In this document: positions 8,765 through 17,925 of the stretch, piece by piece
Numbering within the stretch: position 1 is the stretch's first letter
Layout of the letters: every line of letters starts with the position of its first letter
Source: JAUSNA01 sp964511965
GTDB lineage: Bacteria > Patescibacteriota > Microgenomatia > Levybacterales > GWA1-39-11
Direction: 5' to 3'
Assembly (NCBI GenBank): GCA_964511965.1
Contig: CAZEGF010000006.1
Span: 1 to 64,000, forward strand
Length of the DNA: 64,000 nucleotides
Program-made: the position numbers and the translations under genes
Notes under the pieces: generated by a model
Told to the model about the DNA's origin: nothing
Database searches by the model: none
The model's input: only the letters and a program-made list of their open reading frames with translations

Positions 8765-11715
8765 TATGGTGAATAATTAATTGATGCTTCAAGAAGGGTA
8801 GGTGTAACGTTAAAGTCGGTTGTCGATAGGTACGCTTTATACCTGACACACCTGGCCGGATTTTGAAATCCCGAAACTCCCGTTAAGGGAATAGGACCAC
8901 CGGATGAAGGAAATAAAGTTCCGGTAGTTCCATCCAGTCCCACATATGTATAGGTCGCATTAGCACAGGAGCCGTTTACAGGTTGAGTAGCTGCGACTTT
9001 AAATTGTAGCGTTGTATTGGCAGATACAGTAGCGGTTGTTGATAGACGGTTTAATTGCATATCAGCACCCAAATCAAGAGGAGCTGACTCGTATGTTCCT
9101 GTATCAAGATACGTACCATCAGGACCTCCTTGAATAATTTTTAATTCGTTGACTCCCGTATTTGAAACTAAATAAGCAAACTTATCATTGTCAGCTTCAG
9201 TTACCGATGCTAAATCGCTAAATCCTTGATTGAAATCTAGACTTCCACAGAATGACGGCGAGGATTCATTTTGTATATTTACAACTTGGTACTCCGTTGC
9301 GTTGTTTCCATTGGATATTCCATCTTTTCCAACCACAATTGCACGCGAACCGTTAAATACGGTTAGTGAACGCCGTGGATATAACTCAGCATTTGCACCA
9401 CTTCCATAATAGTATCCGCTTGTGGCTCCAGTTGCCGGTGTTCCTGATAAAAATGCAGGCGCAGTTTTATTTGAGGTATTTATGATATAAAATTGCCAGC
9501 TGTCAGGGATACCGTCCCCATTAGCATCCACGGTTCCATTTGAAGATATATATGCACGCGTTCCATCTGGGCTCCCATACACTGAATTTGCAGTTTCTTG
9601 AGTATTGGTTGCAGAATTGAAATCCAAAGATCCAACTCTTTTCCAAGATGCGTTTCCACTCGAGATAGTACCACACGAGTTGCTTTCAATAGTAGGACTA
9701 CTCGCACCATTTGGCGGAGTACTAACGTTTGCAATATCAAGCTCCGGATCGGTACCAGCACCAACTGCCACATACACATAGACACTCGTACCAACTCTCA
9801 CAGGATAAATGTCGTTATCAGCATAAATTTGCGTGTTTCCTCCATCAAGACACGCAGTCTGTCCGGAGGATTCACTACCCCAATTTGTTCCGGTACTCCC
9901 GGCCGTATATTTACGAATGCGACTGGTTGAGGCATTACAATCATATCCATCGAGTTCAATTCTGCAGCCTACCATGTCCAATCCATTGCTTTGACTTTTA
10001 CTATCAATATTGCTGAGATTAAAGGTGTATAAAAATCCACCGGAAGTTACATACCCTGTGTCATCAAGTACAGCTATTGAGGAAGCTCCTGCTCCATAAG
10101 GAGCTTGGTCAGATGTGGTTAGAGTTCCTCCGCTGTAATAAACTTTTGCTGCTACCCAATCAAGTGAAAAAGTTCTTGAAGTGTTACTTGCAACGTCAAT
10201 AACTCTTACCCTAAGATTTGAATCACTAAAATCCGTATCGGTCCATGTTCTTCCCCAATTATCAGACGAACCCCCTAATGTATACGTAGCGTTACTAGTT
10301 GTGATATTTGCTGTAGTTTTTGCTGTAGTCCAATTAGTTCCTCCATCCCACGATAATTGGACACAAAACTTTGGAGTACCTGTTGTACTATCAGCTTTAC
10401 CATCAATTCTAATTTCTATTCCGTCAATTGTAGATCCGCTAGGTAGTGAAAAACCATAATTATAAAATTTATGTTTGTCCTTATCCGAACCAGTACAATT
10501 TGTTCCGGTACCATTTCCGCTGTTTGCATCAGTGGCATAAGAGTTATTTGCAGAATATCCACGTGTTGCATTTCCTTCAAATCCATTTCCATCTCCACCC
10601 GTATCTGCTGAATTGGCCGTTGGACTGAGAAATCCTGTATTTAGACCGGAAGTCGGTCCATAAATTTTCGTATCAAAATACGTCCAGTATTTATAAATTT
10701 TATTCACGTAATCCTGATATTCACCATTATTTGTATTGTCATTTGATGAATTATTATCATCAACAAGCACGGCAATAACTTCACGATCCGGTTTGGTTGT
10801 TGCAAGGAGAGCATATAATTTCCCGCTAGATGATTTGTAATATTTAACAGCATTTGTAATAAAACTGTTATCAAGCCCCGGATTTACAGGTACTAAAGAG
10901 CCATTACTATATTTTGTAGAATCAAGTGTAAAAGTTCCACGAAGAGTTGGTACAGGAGGATCAGTATCTGCTGTAACTTTTACATGAGCAAGCTTATATG
11001 AATTTGTTGTTGTTGGCGAAGTAGCAACAAAGACATCATTAGGGGTTGTAATAGAGACAGCGCTAGCAGTTGCCGATACAGCAACCGGGGGTCCATCAGG
11101 AAGAGTGATTGTTGCACTCGAAAAACTTGGTGAGCACCATTTCCCTTTTGTATTGGGTGCCAATGTAATTTCACCTCCGGAGGTATTAGTCACAACCGTA
11201 TCAACGAGTGTTCCGGCACTAAATTCAGAACTGCTTGTTGTGGTTGATGCATTATTTTGAAGATATCGTGTAACATAAATTGTTGAATCAACTGATGAGG
11301 AGTAAGGTTGACCCCATGTTATTTGTATATACACTTTTTTAGTTGATGGATCGAGAGTTCCTCCGCTTGTAACCACTACACCATTTGAATCTCTATAAAC
11401 ATCAGAAACGGTAATACTTCTCGTGAGACCATTTACATTTTCACTACCGGATGCAAATGACCACGTATTACCTGATATAAGGGGGTGATATGTTCCATTA
11501 ACAGAAAATAACGTCCATCCCTGTTCTCTGACATTTCTTACTACCTCCTCAGCTTCTTTCATAAGAGCTACTGCTTGTACTCTTTGGCTTTGTTGGGCTT
11601 TACCTTGTTTTGATGAAAAAAGTCCGGTTAGAAGAGCAGGAAGCATAATTGCAGTTATTGCAATTGCAACAATGATTTCAATAAGGAGTTGACCCTCTGA
11701 CCTGTTTTTTATCAT
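8764..11715 (-). CDS. giant minor pilin with large extracellular region (candidate pilus-tip adhesin)
   Basis: With the ATG at 11715 the protein has 983 residues and an 8-residue leader MIKNRSEG, followed by QLLIEIIVAIAITAIMLPAL, a prepilin helix with Glu at +5 (PilV/GspI-like). An ATG at 11748 would add 11 residues and overlap the previous gene. The remaining ~930 residues are Ser/Thr/Gly/Asn-rich and beta-strand-like. The last third contains repeated blocks reminiscent of LVIVD-type propellers (for example FYIINTSNKTAP and YQVVNIQNESSP). Ordinary minor pilins are 150-250 residues, so this is about four times larger. In other bacteria propeller proteins such as PilY1 cap pili; a similar tip role is inferred here. 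Confidence 0.85.
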   Translation of the reverse strand: MIKNRSEGQLLIEIIVAIAITAIMLPALLTGLFSSKQGKAQQSQRVQAVALMKEAEEVVRNVREQGWTLFSVNGTYHPLISGNTWSFASGSENVNGLTRSITVSDVYRDSNGVVVTSGGTLDPSTKKVYIQITWGQPYSSSVDSTIYVTRYLQNNASTTTSSSEFSAGTLVDTVVTNTSGGEITLAPNTKGKWCSPSFSSATITLPDGPPVAVSATASAVSITTPNDVFVATSPTTTNSYKLAHVKVTADTDPPVPTLRGTFTLDSTKYSNGSLVPVNPGLDNSFITNAVKYYKSSSGKLYALLATTKPDREVIAVLVDDNNSSNDNTNNGEYQDYVNKIYKYWTYFDTKIYGPTSGLNTGFLSPTANSADTGGDGNGFEGNATRGYSANNSYATDANSGNGTGTNCTGSDKDKHKFYNYGFSLPSGSTIDGIEIRIDGKADSTTGTPKFCVQLSWDGGTNWTTAKTTANITTSNATYTLGGSSDNWGRTWTDTDFSDSNLRVRVIDVASNTSRTFSLDWVAAKVYYSGGTLTTSDQAPYGAGASSIAVLDDTGYVTSGGFLYTFNLSNIDSKSQSNGLDMVGCRIELDGYDCNASTSRIRKYTAGSTGTNWGSESSGQTACLDGGNTQIYADNDIYPVRVGTSVYVYVAVGAGTDPELDIANVSTPPNGASSPTIESNSCGTISSGNASWKRVGSLDFNSATNTQETANSVYGSPDGTRAYISSNGTVDANGDGIPDSWQFYIINTSNKTAPAFLSGTPATGATSGYYYGSGANAELYPRRSLTVFNGSRAIVVGKDGISNGNNATEYQVVNIQNESSPSFCGSLDFNQGFSDLASVTEADNDKFAYLVSNTGVNELKIIQGGPDGTYLDTGTYESAPLDLGADMQLNRLSTTATVSANTTLQFKVAATQPVNGSCANATYTYVGLDGTTGTLFPSSGGPIPLTGVSGFQNPARCVRYKAYLSTTDFNVTPTLLEASINYSP

Positions 11716-11716
11716 T

Positions 11717-12232
11717 TTAATTAATATTTGTAATTGTTCCATATTCATTAAATTGTAAGGTTTTTATTTGTCCGGATGGTGAACTTGTTATGGATATGGT
11801 GTTTTGATTTGAAACAAAGCCAACCAGCTGACCGCTTTCTGAAGCAAAAATTACCATATTATTAGGAAATGTTGTTGAAAGTACATATTCATTTCCGACA
11901 GGTACAGTGAAGTTAGATGGATCTGATGCATTATATGAAAGACCATGAAATAAAACATACCGGTCTGAGAGAATTTTTACGCCATAATTGTCGGGGACCC
12001 CTCGTCCTTCCGTGTCCCCGGTCATGGCTTTGATCTGCTGGGTTTTAAGGTCAGAAATAAGAACAACATTCGCACTATTATTTCCAGTAATTACTTTTAT
12101 ATTGGTAAGTCCAACAAATCCGATAGAAAAGAGGACTGCAAGAATACCAATGACTAAAAGAAGTTCTATTAATGTTAATCCGCTATTGTTCTGAAATTCA
12201 AAGTTTTCAATATTCAGTTTTTTAAAAAACAT
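11717..12232 (-). CDS. minor pilin-like protein (GspH/FimT-like)
   Basis: This 171-residue protein has a leader ending NNSG, then LTLIELLLVIGILAVLFSIG with Glu at +5, a classical prepilin signature, and a head compatible with GspH/FimT. It lies between pilC (1 bp gap) and the giant pilin and would join the initiation complex at the pilus tip. As in the 8764 gene, the leader is long (about 18 residues) and Asn/Phe-rich. Confidence 0.88.
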   Translation of the reverse strand: MFFKKLNIENFEFQNNSGLTLIELLLVIGILAVLFSIGFVGLTNIKVITGNNSANVVLISDLKTQQIKAMTGDTEGRGVPDNYGVKILSDRYVLFHGLSYNASDPSNFTVPVGNEYVLSTTFPNNMVIFASESGQLVGFVSNQNTISITSSPSGQIKTLQFNEYGTITNIN

Positions 12233-12233
12233 A

Positions 12234-13304
12234 TCAATGAGAACTTACTTGACCAATAAGTCCATAGATCGGTGCAATTATTGAAAGCATCATGCCTCCG
12301 ACAAGAACCCCGACGAATATAAGCATGATAGGTTCTAATAGTGTTGTAAGCGTTTTTAGTGTATTTTCAACTTGGTAATCAAGATATTCAGACACATCCT
12401 GCATTGATTTATCAAGAGATCCACTCTTTTCACCGGCTTCTGTGATTTTAATCATGATATTTGGAAAAATATGTTTTGCATTTTTAAGACCATCGGATAA
12501 TTCACTTCCTGACAATACGACGTCTTTACAGTGGCCAATAGCATCGGCAACTTCTTTTTTAAGAACAACTTCCTGTGCAAGCTCTAAAGCTGCAGCAATT
12601 GGAATACCAGCATTTAATAGTAAATAAAGACTTCTTGAAAAGCGGGTTAGATCAATTTGCTGTGAAAGAGTAGAGACAAGAGGTAATTTAAAAAGAACAT
12701 GCAAAAATGCACGTTTTTTTTCGCGATAAAAGAAAAAACCTCCAATTCCAAGTAAAGCTGCCCCGAGAAATACAAAGACAGTATATTGGGTGAGAACCTG
12801 TGACATACCGATAAGAATTTTTGTGGGTAAAGGTAAGGCGACATTAAGTCTAAGAAAAACACTTGATATTTTTGGAATAACAACAATAAGAATCATGAGA
12901 AGTACACCGGTAAACACGAATAAAATAAGAACCGGATAGGTTAGGGCGCCTTTGATTTTGTCTAAAAACTCAGCGTCTTTTTTTATTGAGGATTTGAGGT
13001 CAATAAGCGTTACATCCAGAGTTCCTGCTTCTTCAGACGCCTTAATGAGATTGACAGTTATTTTGTCAAAAATTTTAGGGAATTTTGCAAAAGCATCAGA
13101 AACATGATTTCCTTGGGCCAAGTCGGCTTTTAATGATTCAAGAAGCTTTTTTTGATTTCCTTTTGCATCCTCAAGAAGAGAGTCAACTACTTCTAAAATC
13201 GAAATTCCGGCTGAAAGCATAGTCGCTAAATTACTTATAAGACTCAATTTTTCAGATGTTGAAATTCGTAGTGATGCAGGATTGTCGTTGTTGAAAAATT
13301 GCAT
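12234..13304 (-). CDS. pilC: type IV pilus inner-membrane platform protein PilC (GspF family)
   Basis: The 356-residue protein shows the two repeated GspF domains (about 20-140 and 220-345), each ending in hydrophobic helices, and the family-typical stretch ending in GVLVGGMMLSIIAPIYGL. PilC sits in the cytoplasmic membrane and couples the PilB motor to pilin addition. The gene starts 2 bp after the pilB stop, as is usual. Length is slightly shorter than the typical 400 residues. Confidence 0.95.
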   Translation of the reverse strand: MQFFNNDNPASLRISTSEKLSLISNLATMLSAGISILEVVDSLLEDAKGNQKKLLESLKADLAQGNHVSDAFAKFPKIFDKITVNLIKASEEAGTLDVTLIDLKSSIKKDAEFLDKIKGALTYPVLILFVFTGVLLMILIVVIPKISSVFLRLNVALPLPTKILIGMSQVLTQYTVFVFLGAALLGIGGFFFYREKKRAFLHVLFKLPLVSTLSQQIDLTRFSRSLYLLLNAGIPIAAALELAQEVVLKKEVADAIGHCKDVVLSGSELSDGLKNAKHIFPNIMIKITEAGEKSGSLDKSMQDVSEYLDYQVENTLKTLTTLLEPIMLIFVGVLVGGMMLSIIAPIYGLIGQVSSH

Positions 13305-13306
13305 AG

Positions 13307-14995
13307 TTATGATGTCTCAACTCTCGTAACTCTCAGAACTTCTTCAAGTGTTGTTGTTCCCTTTGCAACTTTCATTAGACCATCATTGAGCATAGTTGTC
13401 ATTCCTTCATCAACAGCCTTTTTGGTTATCATATCGGAATCGCTTTTTGAAGTTATGAGTTCCTTAATAGCTTTAGTGACTTCAAGAACTTCAAATACTC
13501 CCAGCCTTCCGGAATAGCCTGTTGAATGGCAAATCTTGCACCCTTTTCCTCTATAAAGTTGTATGTTTTCTCTTTCTCCAAAATGCCTCGTAATAATTGC
13601 TGAAGGCAAATTTTTTGCAAGGTCGGTTCTTAATATTTCGTAAGACATTTTGCACATATCACAAATCTTTCTTATCAACCTTTGAGCAATAATAACGTTA
13701 ACGGTTGAGGCAACTAGAAACGGTTCTACATTCATATCAATAAGTCGGGGGAGAGCGGTTGCTGCGTCATTTGTGTGAAGTGTCGAGAGTACCAAATGCC
13801 CGGTAAGTGCTGCGTTTACAGCAATACCAGCCGTTTCACCGTCTCTTATCTCACCAACAAATACTACATTCGGATCTTGCCGGAGGATCGATCTTAGACC
13901 ATTTGCAAAGGTAAGATCTGTCTTTTGATTAACATTTATTTGATTAACACCTTTAATCCGGTATTCGACCGGATCCTCAATTGTTGTGATATTTTTTTCT
14001 CTGGTGTTTAAAATTTTTAATATCGCATAGATGGATGTTGTTTTACCGCTTCCTGTAGGTCCCGTCGAAAGTACCATTCCATACGATTTGCTGTAAGCGC
14101 TCGTAACTTTTTTTAGGTCAGGCTCACTCATCCCAAGATCAATTAGGGAAAATTGTCTAAAATGGGAAGCAAGAAGCCTTAGAACCGCTTTTTCTCCGTC
14201 AGCAATTGGAAGGACTGATACGCGAATATCAAGATTTTCCTCATCAAGTTTAATTCTCATTTTTCCGTCTTGTGGGCTTAAATGTTCATCGGTCCGAAGC
14301 TTTGATAGGATTTTTATACGTGAAATAATGCGTTCATGAAAGTTTTTTGGAAGATACAAAACATCATGTAAGATTCCATCTATTCTAAAGCGAACGAGCG
14401 AATCTTTTTCCTCGGGTTCTATATGAATATCAGATACTTTATCTCTATATCCAAATTCAACAAGAAGGTTAACAATTTTTTCGATTGGTGCTGCGTCTGT
14501 CACTTTCGAAATGTCTGATATTCCGAGCTCTTTTTGTAGTAGTTGTTCAAAAGACTTCTGTAGATCTCTTTTATAAATACGCAATATATTGTCTACATCG
14601 CGTTCAGTTGTGAGATAGGGGATTACCTTTAGTCCTGTTTTTTTACTAATTGCCTGAAGAACTTCGGTACTACGGGGATCAACTGTTGCTACCTTTAACC
14701 CCTCACTTGTTTTTTCGAACGGAACAACTTTATGCTTTCGGGCTATTTTTTCAGGAACTACATGAAAAACTTCTTCAGGTATAGATAACTTGGAAAGAAC
14801 AATAAATGGAATATGCAGGTAGTCTGCTATGAGAATTCCTAAGTTTTCATCTGAAATAACATCCTTCTCAATAAGAGCGTCGGCAAGAGTTACATTAGAA
14901 TTTTTTGAGAACTCAACAAGTTCTTGCAGGCTTTGTTGTGTTGCAAGACCGGTTTTTAATACCAGTGCTTTTATTTGATCATCGGACAGGACCAT
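13307..14995 (-). CDS. pilB: type IV pilus assembly ATPase PilB (GspE family)
   Basis: The 562-residue protein has an N-terminal MshEN/GSPII_E region (about 1-140), an N2 domain and a C-terminal secretion ATPase. Visible motifs are Walker A GPTGSGKT (312-319), the Asp box, Walker B with VVFVGEIRDGETA, and two CxxC pairs (Cys445/Cys448 and CKIC) forming the zinc site of PilB. It powers pilus extension from the cytoplasm. It is the first gene of the leftward operon. No pilT or prepilin peptidase is present in this window, so those must lie elsewhere. Confidence 0.96.
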   Translation of the reverse strand: MVLSDDQIKALVLKTGLATQQSLQELVEFSKNSNVTLADALIEKDVISDENLGILIADYLHIPFIVLSKLSIPEEVFHVVPEKIARKHKVVPFEKTSEGLKVATVDPRSTEVLQAISKKTGLKVIPYLTTERDVDNILRIYKRDLQKSFEQLLQKELGISDISKVTDAAPIEKIVNLLVEFGYRDKVSDIHIEPEEKDSLVRFRIDGILHDVLYLPKNFHERIISRIKILSKLRTDEHLSPQDGKMRIKLDEENLDIRVSVLPIADGEKAVLRLLASHFRQFSLIDLGMSEPDLKKVTSAYSKSYGMVLSTGPTGSGKTTSIYAILKILNTREKNITTIEDPVEYRIKGVNQINVNQKTDLTFANGLRSILRQDPNVVFVGEIRDGETAGIAVNAALTGHLVLSTLHTNDAATALPRLIDMNVEPFLVASTVNVIIAQRLIRKICDMCKMSYEILRTDLAKNLPSAIITRHFGERENIQLYRGKGCKICHSTGYSGRLGVFEVLEVTKAIKELITSKSDSDMITKKAVDEGMTTMLNDGLMKVAKGTTTLEEVLRVTRVETS

Positions 14996-15168
14996 ATAGG
15001 CAGTTTATTGCTTTTAAAGCAACGACATATAACTCGATTGGTTTCGAGTTGATATAAGCTAATCATACAATATTATTTAAGTCCCAAACAAGCTAAATTT
15101 GGAAATTCTTGATTTATGAAACAGCCTTAACGTAAACTAAATGCAGGAAGTCTTGTGGTTATTTAATT
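14996..15168. other. divergent intergenic region between pilus operon and membrane/Clp operon
   Basis: This spacer must hold the promoters for both directions. It contains a perfect 7-bp inverted repeat (AACTCGA / TCGAGTT, 15031-15050) and a TTGCTTT/AAGCAA hairpin close to pilB. The inverted repeat could be an operator, but no standard -35/-10 pair stands out clearly. Confidence 0.4.
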
Positions 15169-15513
15169 ATGCTTGCTTTTATTTATTACCCATTTTATTT
15201 AATTTCATTCTGGTACAAAGATGTATTGGGAGGATTATTTGATTTTTTTATTGATTTAAATAGATATGTTGCCTCTTTGCTTTCTCTTCCTCTTTTGCTA
15301 CGAACATTTTTTAAACCGCTAAAAAATGAGTATAGAGATGGATTGGTCGCTTTCTCAATCGTTTTTGGAATGGTTATAAAATCCGTCCTAATTTCAATTT
15401 CATTATGTATCGTTTTGATTTTAATGCTAATCGAATTTTTGATTGGAATACTAATGTTGATACTTCCAATAGGATTGCTGCTTTTAATTTTTTATAGCAA
15501 TTTCAGAATATGA
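15169..15513 (+). CDS. small multi-pass membrane protein coupled to Clp-like ATPase
   Basis: The 114-residue protein is mostly hydrophobic, with segments at about 8-25, 35-45, 63-85 and 88-110. A charged loop (KPLKNEYRDG) lies between the N- and C-terminal helices. No family was recognised. Its last codon and stop overlap the start of the next gene (ATGA), so the two are translationally coupled, and the partner is itself membrane-anchored. A joint membrane complex is likely, but this is inference from position. Confidence 0.78.
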   Translation: MLAFIYYPFYLISFWYKDVLGGLFDFFIDLNRYVASLLSLPLLLRTFFKPLKNEYRDGLVAFSIVFGMVIKSVLISISLCIVLILMLIEFLIGILMLILPIGLLLLIFYSNFRI

Positions 15514-17858
15514 AAAATAATTACTACTATCTTTATTATTTTTTTGATAATCAAACCATTAGATGGTTACGGGTTTTTATTTTTTTTGGGATTGGACTTA
15601 TTGTCTATTTTAATCTTGAAAACCCAACTCTCATAATTCACATACTGCCTGTTTATTTTGTACTTATATTACAAGAATTTTTTATTCATTTTAAACTTGA
15701 GAATAGTAGACCACAAAAGAAAATTTCAGATAATTTAAAACACGTAATTGAATGTACCGATTTTAAATCTCGAGTTATATTGGAAAGACATCGTGTTTTT
15801 GAGGATGCAATCAAGCAAATTTTAGATATTGGTGAAGTGCGATATTTTAACAAACTTCTTAATTACAAATATGAAGATGCAAAGGTTTCAATTTCTGAAG
15901 AAGAGGTATTACAAAAAGCATCAGAAATCGTAAAGAGTGTAAATGGTTCTTATATTCATGGCTTGGATATATATGCGTCTTATTTAATTCTATTAGATAG
16001 AAAAACCAAAACACTCTTTAACAGTAATATTGACGAAAAAGATATTGTAACAATCCTTGCATGGGTAAGAAAACAATACGGAATAGATTTGAAAAAAAAT
16101 CATCACTTGCGATTTACCGGAAGTGGAGCTTTTGATTTTTTTGTTTATGGGTGGAATCAACAGTTGTTACATTATGCATCAGACTTTACAAGAGAAATTC
16201 TTTCAAAACGTATGGTTACACCCATTGGACGGGAAAAAGAATATGATCTCATGATTACAGCACTATCAAAAAATAGTTCTAGTAACGTACTTCTTGTTGG
16301 ACCTGCAGGTGTTGGAAAAACCGCTCTTATAACAGAATATGCTTTGGATTCAGACTTGGGGGTTTTGCCAAAAAATATTTCTAATAAAATTGTTTTTAAA
16401 TTTTATTCCGAAAGGTTGCTAGCAGGAATCGAAAATCAAGGGGATTTAGAAATGAGATTTGTAGAATTATTCTCAGAACTTGCACATGCAGGAAATGTTA
16501 TTGTCTATATTCCAAATATTGAAAATATATTCGGTGGGGGAGGATTAGATATGGATATCTCAGGAGCTCTTATTGAATATCTTAAAAGCAGCAGAATACA
16601 AATTATAGGAAGTACTACAGAGGAGGCATTCAATTCATTTATCTATCAAAAGCAAGAAATAAAAGAACTTTTTGATGTTGTTAATGTCAAAGAACCGGAC
16701 GGTGAAACTGCACTTTTTATGGTTCTTGAAAAATCAAAAGAGTTAGGAGGATTAAATCATGTATCGATTTCATATAGCGCGACTAAAGAAGTATGTAAGC
16801 TTTCAGATTCTTATGAAAATGATGGGAATGCAATGCCTGGTCGTGCAATTAGATTACTGGAAGATGTTATAGCGTTTTGTAAAACTCATGGTGTAAGAGA
16901 TATCACAGAAAAAGAAGTAAGAAGCTTTATTAGCGAAAAAACTAATGTATTGCTGGACAAGCCAACTGAAGAAGAAAGCGGTAAACTTTTAAATCTCGAA
17001 AACGAAATTCATAAAAGAGTGATTTCTCAAGACGAGGCAGTAAGTGCAATATCAAATGCTATGAGAAGAGTAAGAAGTGGTATGAAAAATGAAGGCAAAC
17101 CTATCGCATCCTTCCTGTTTTTAGGACCCACGGGTGTTGGAAAAACTCAAACCGCCAAAGTCCTGGCAAAATCATATTTTGGAGATGAGGAGGCAATGAT
17201 CAGGCTTGATATGTCTGAATTCCAAAACGACGAAGCTATAAGTACTCTGCTGGGAGAAGGATTTGTAGATAAAATATTAAAAAATCCATTTTCACTTGTT
17301 CTTCTGGATGAGTTTGAGAAAGCATCGAAGGGAGTACACGATCTCTTCCTTCAAGTGTTAGACGAAGGGAGGCTGACTGACCACTTGGATAGAGTCATAT
17401 CATTTAAAAACGCCATTATAATTGCAACTTCTAATGCCGGCAGTGAATTTATAAGGGAAAAGTATAAAGAAGGGGTAGATGTTGAAAATGTCAAAAAAGA
17501 GTTAATCGAGAAAATACAACAATCAGGAGTTTACAAACCAGAGCTTATTAATAGATTTGACGACGTAATAGTTTTTAAGCCCTTGTCTGAAAAAGATGCA
17601 GTTGCCGTTGCAAAATTATTTCTACAGGAATCAATTGACAAGATAGCTAAGCAACAAATAACACTTAGTTACAATGATGAGGTAACAGAATTTATTGCTA
17701 AAAATTCATTTAGCATAGAATTTGGTGCGAGAAATGTTAGGCGATTTATAGAAGCTACTATTGAAAATCAATTATCAAAACTGCTTCTTTCAAACACCTT
17801 ACAAAAGGGAGGGAATGCACAAATAGTTATTGAAGACAACGCGCTTGTTATTAAGTAA
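15510..17858 (+). CDS. membrane-anchored, degenerate Clp (Hsp100)-like double AAA+ protein
   Basis: The 782-residue protein begins with two hydrophobic segments (about 20-36 and 40-57), which normal ClpB/ClpC lack, then has an N-domain-like region and two AAA modules. Module 1 has Walker A GPAGVGKT (264-271), but Walker B Asp-Glu is replaced by Pro335-Asn336 and the arginine-finger pair by KELF (385-388). The pore motif KYRG is ENQG. Module 2 keeps Walker A (539-546), LLDEFEK, ATSN, INRFD and GARNVRR, yet the segment that normally carries the GYVG pore loop is deleted. ATP use by module 2 is plausible, while substrate threading is not. It may work as a membrane scaffold or remodelling factor with the upstream membrane protein. 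Confidence 0.9.
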   Translation: MKNNYYYLYYFFDNQTIRWLRVFIFFGIGLIVYFNLENPTLIIHILPVYFVLILQEFFIHFKLENSRPQKKISDNLKHVIECTDFKSRVILERHRVFEDAIKQILDIGEVRYFNKLLNYKYEDAKVSISEEEVLQKASEIVKSVNGSYIHGLDIYASYLILLDRKTKTLFNSNIDEKDIVTILAWVRKQYGIDLKKNHHLRFTGSGAFDFFVYGWNQQLLHYASDFTREILSKRMVTPIGREKEYDLMITALSKNSSSNVLLVGPAGVGKTALITEYALDSDLGVLPKNISNKIVFKFYSERLLAGIENQGDLEMRFVELFSELAHAGNVIVYIPNIENIFGGGGLDMDISGALIEYLKSSRIQIIGSTTEEAFNSFIYQKQEIKELFDVVNVKEPDGETALFMVLEKSKELGGLNHVSISYSATKEVCKLSDSYENDGNAMPGRAIRLLEDVIAFCKTHGVRDITEKEVRSFISEKTNVLLDKPTEEESGKLLNLENEIHKRVISQDEAVSAISNAMRRVRSGMKNEGKPIASFLFLGPTGVGKTQTAKVLAKSYFGDEEAMIRLDMSEFQNDEAISTLLGEGFVDKILKNPFSLVLLDEFEKASKGVHDLFLQVLDEGRLTDHLDRVISFKNAIIIATSNAGSEFIREKYKEGVDVENVKKELIEKIQQSGVYKPELINRFDDVIVFKPLSEKDAVAVAKLFLQESIDKIAKQQITLSYNDEVTEFIAKNSFSIEFGARNVRRFIEATIENQLSKLLLSNTLQKGGNAQIVIEDNALVIK

Positions 17859-17883
17859 TAAATCTGTATATACTTTATGATAA

Positions 17884-17920
17884 CCCGCCCGCCTCGCAAG
17901 CGAGAGCGTTGCGGGCAGGC
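17884..17920. repeat. GC-rich palindrome in the spacer before the dehydrogenase gene
   Basis: A nested hairpin: outer arms GCCCGC / GCGGGC (17887-17892, 17911-17916) and an inner CTCGC-AA-GCGAG stem. It is much richer in GC than its surroundings and ends 5 bp before the ATG at 17926. No T-run follows, so it is not an ordinary terminator. It resembles an extragenic palindromic repeat. Confidence 0.7.
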
Positions 17921-17925
17921 TGCCT

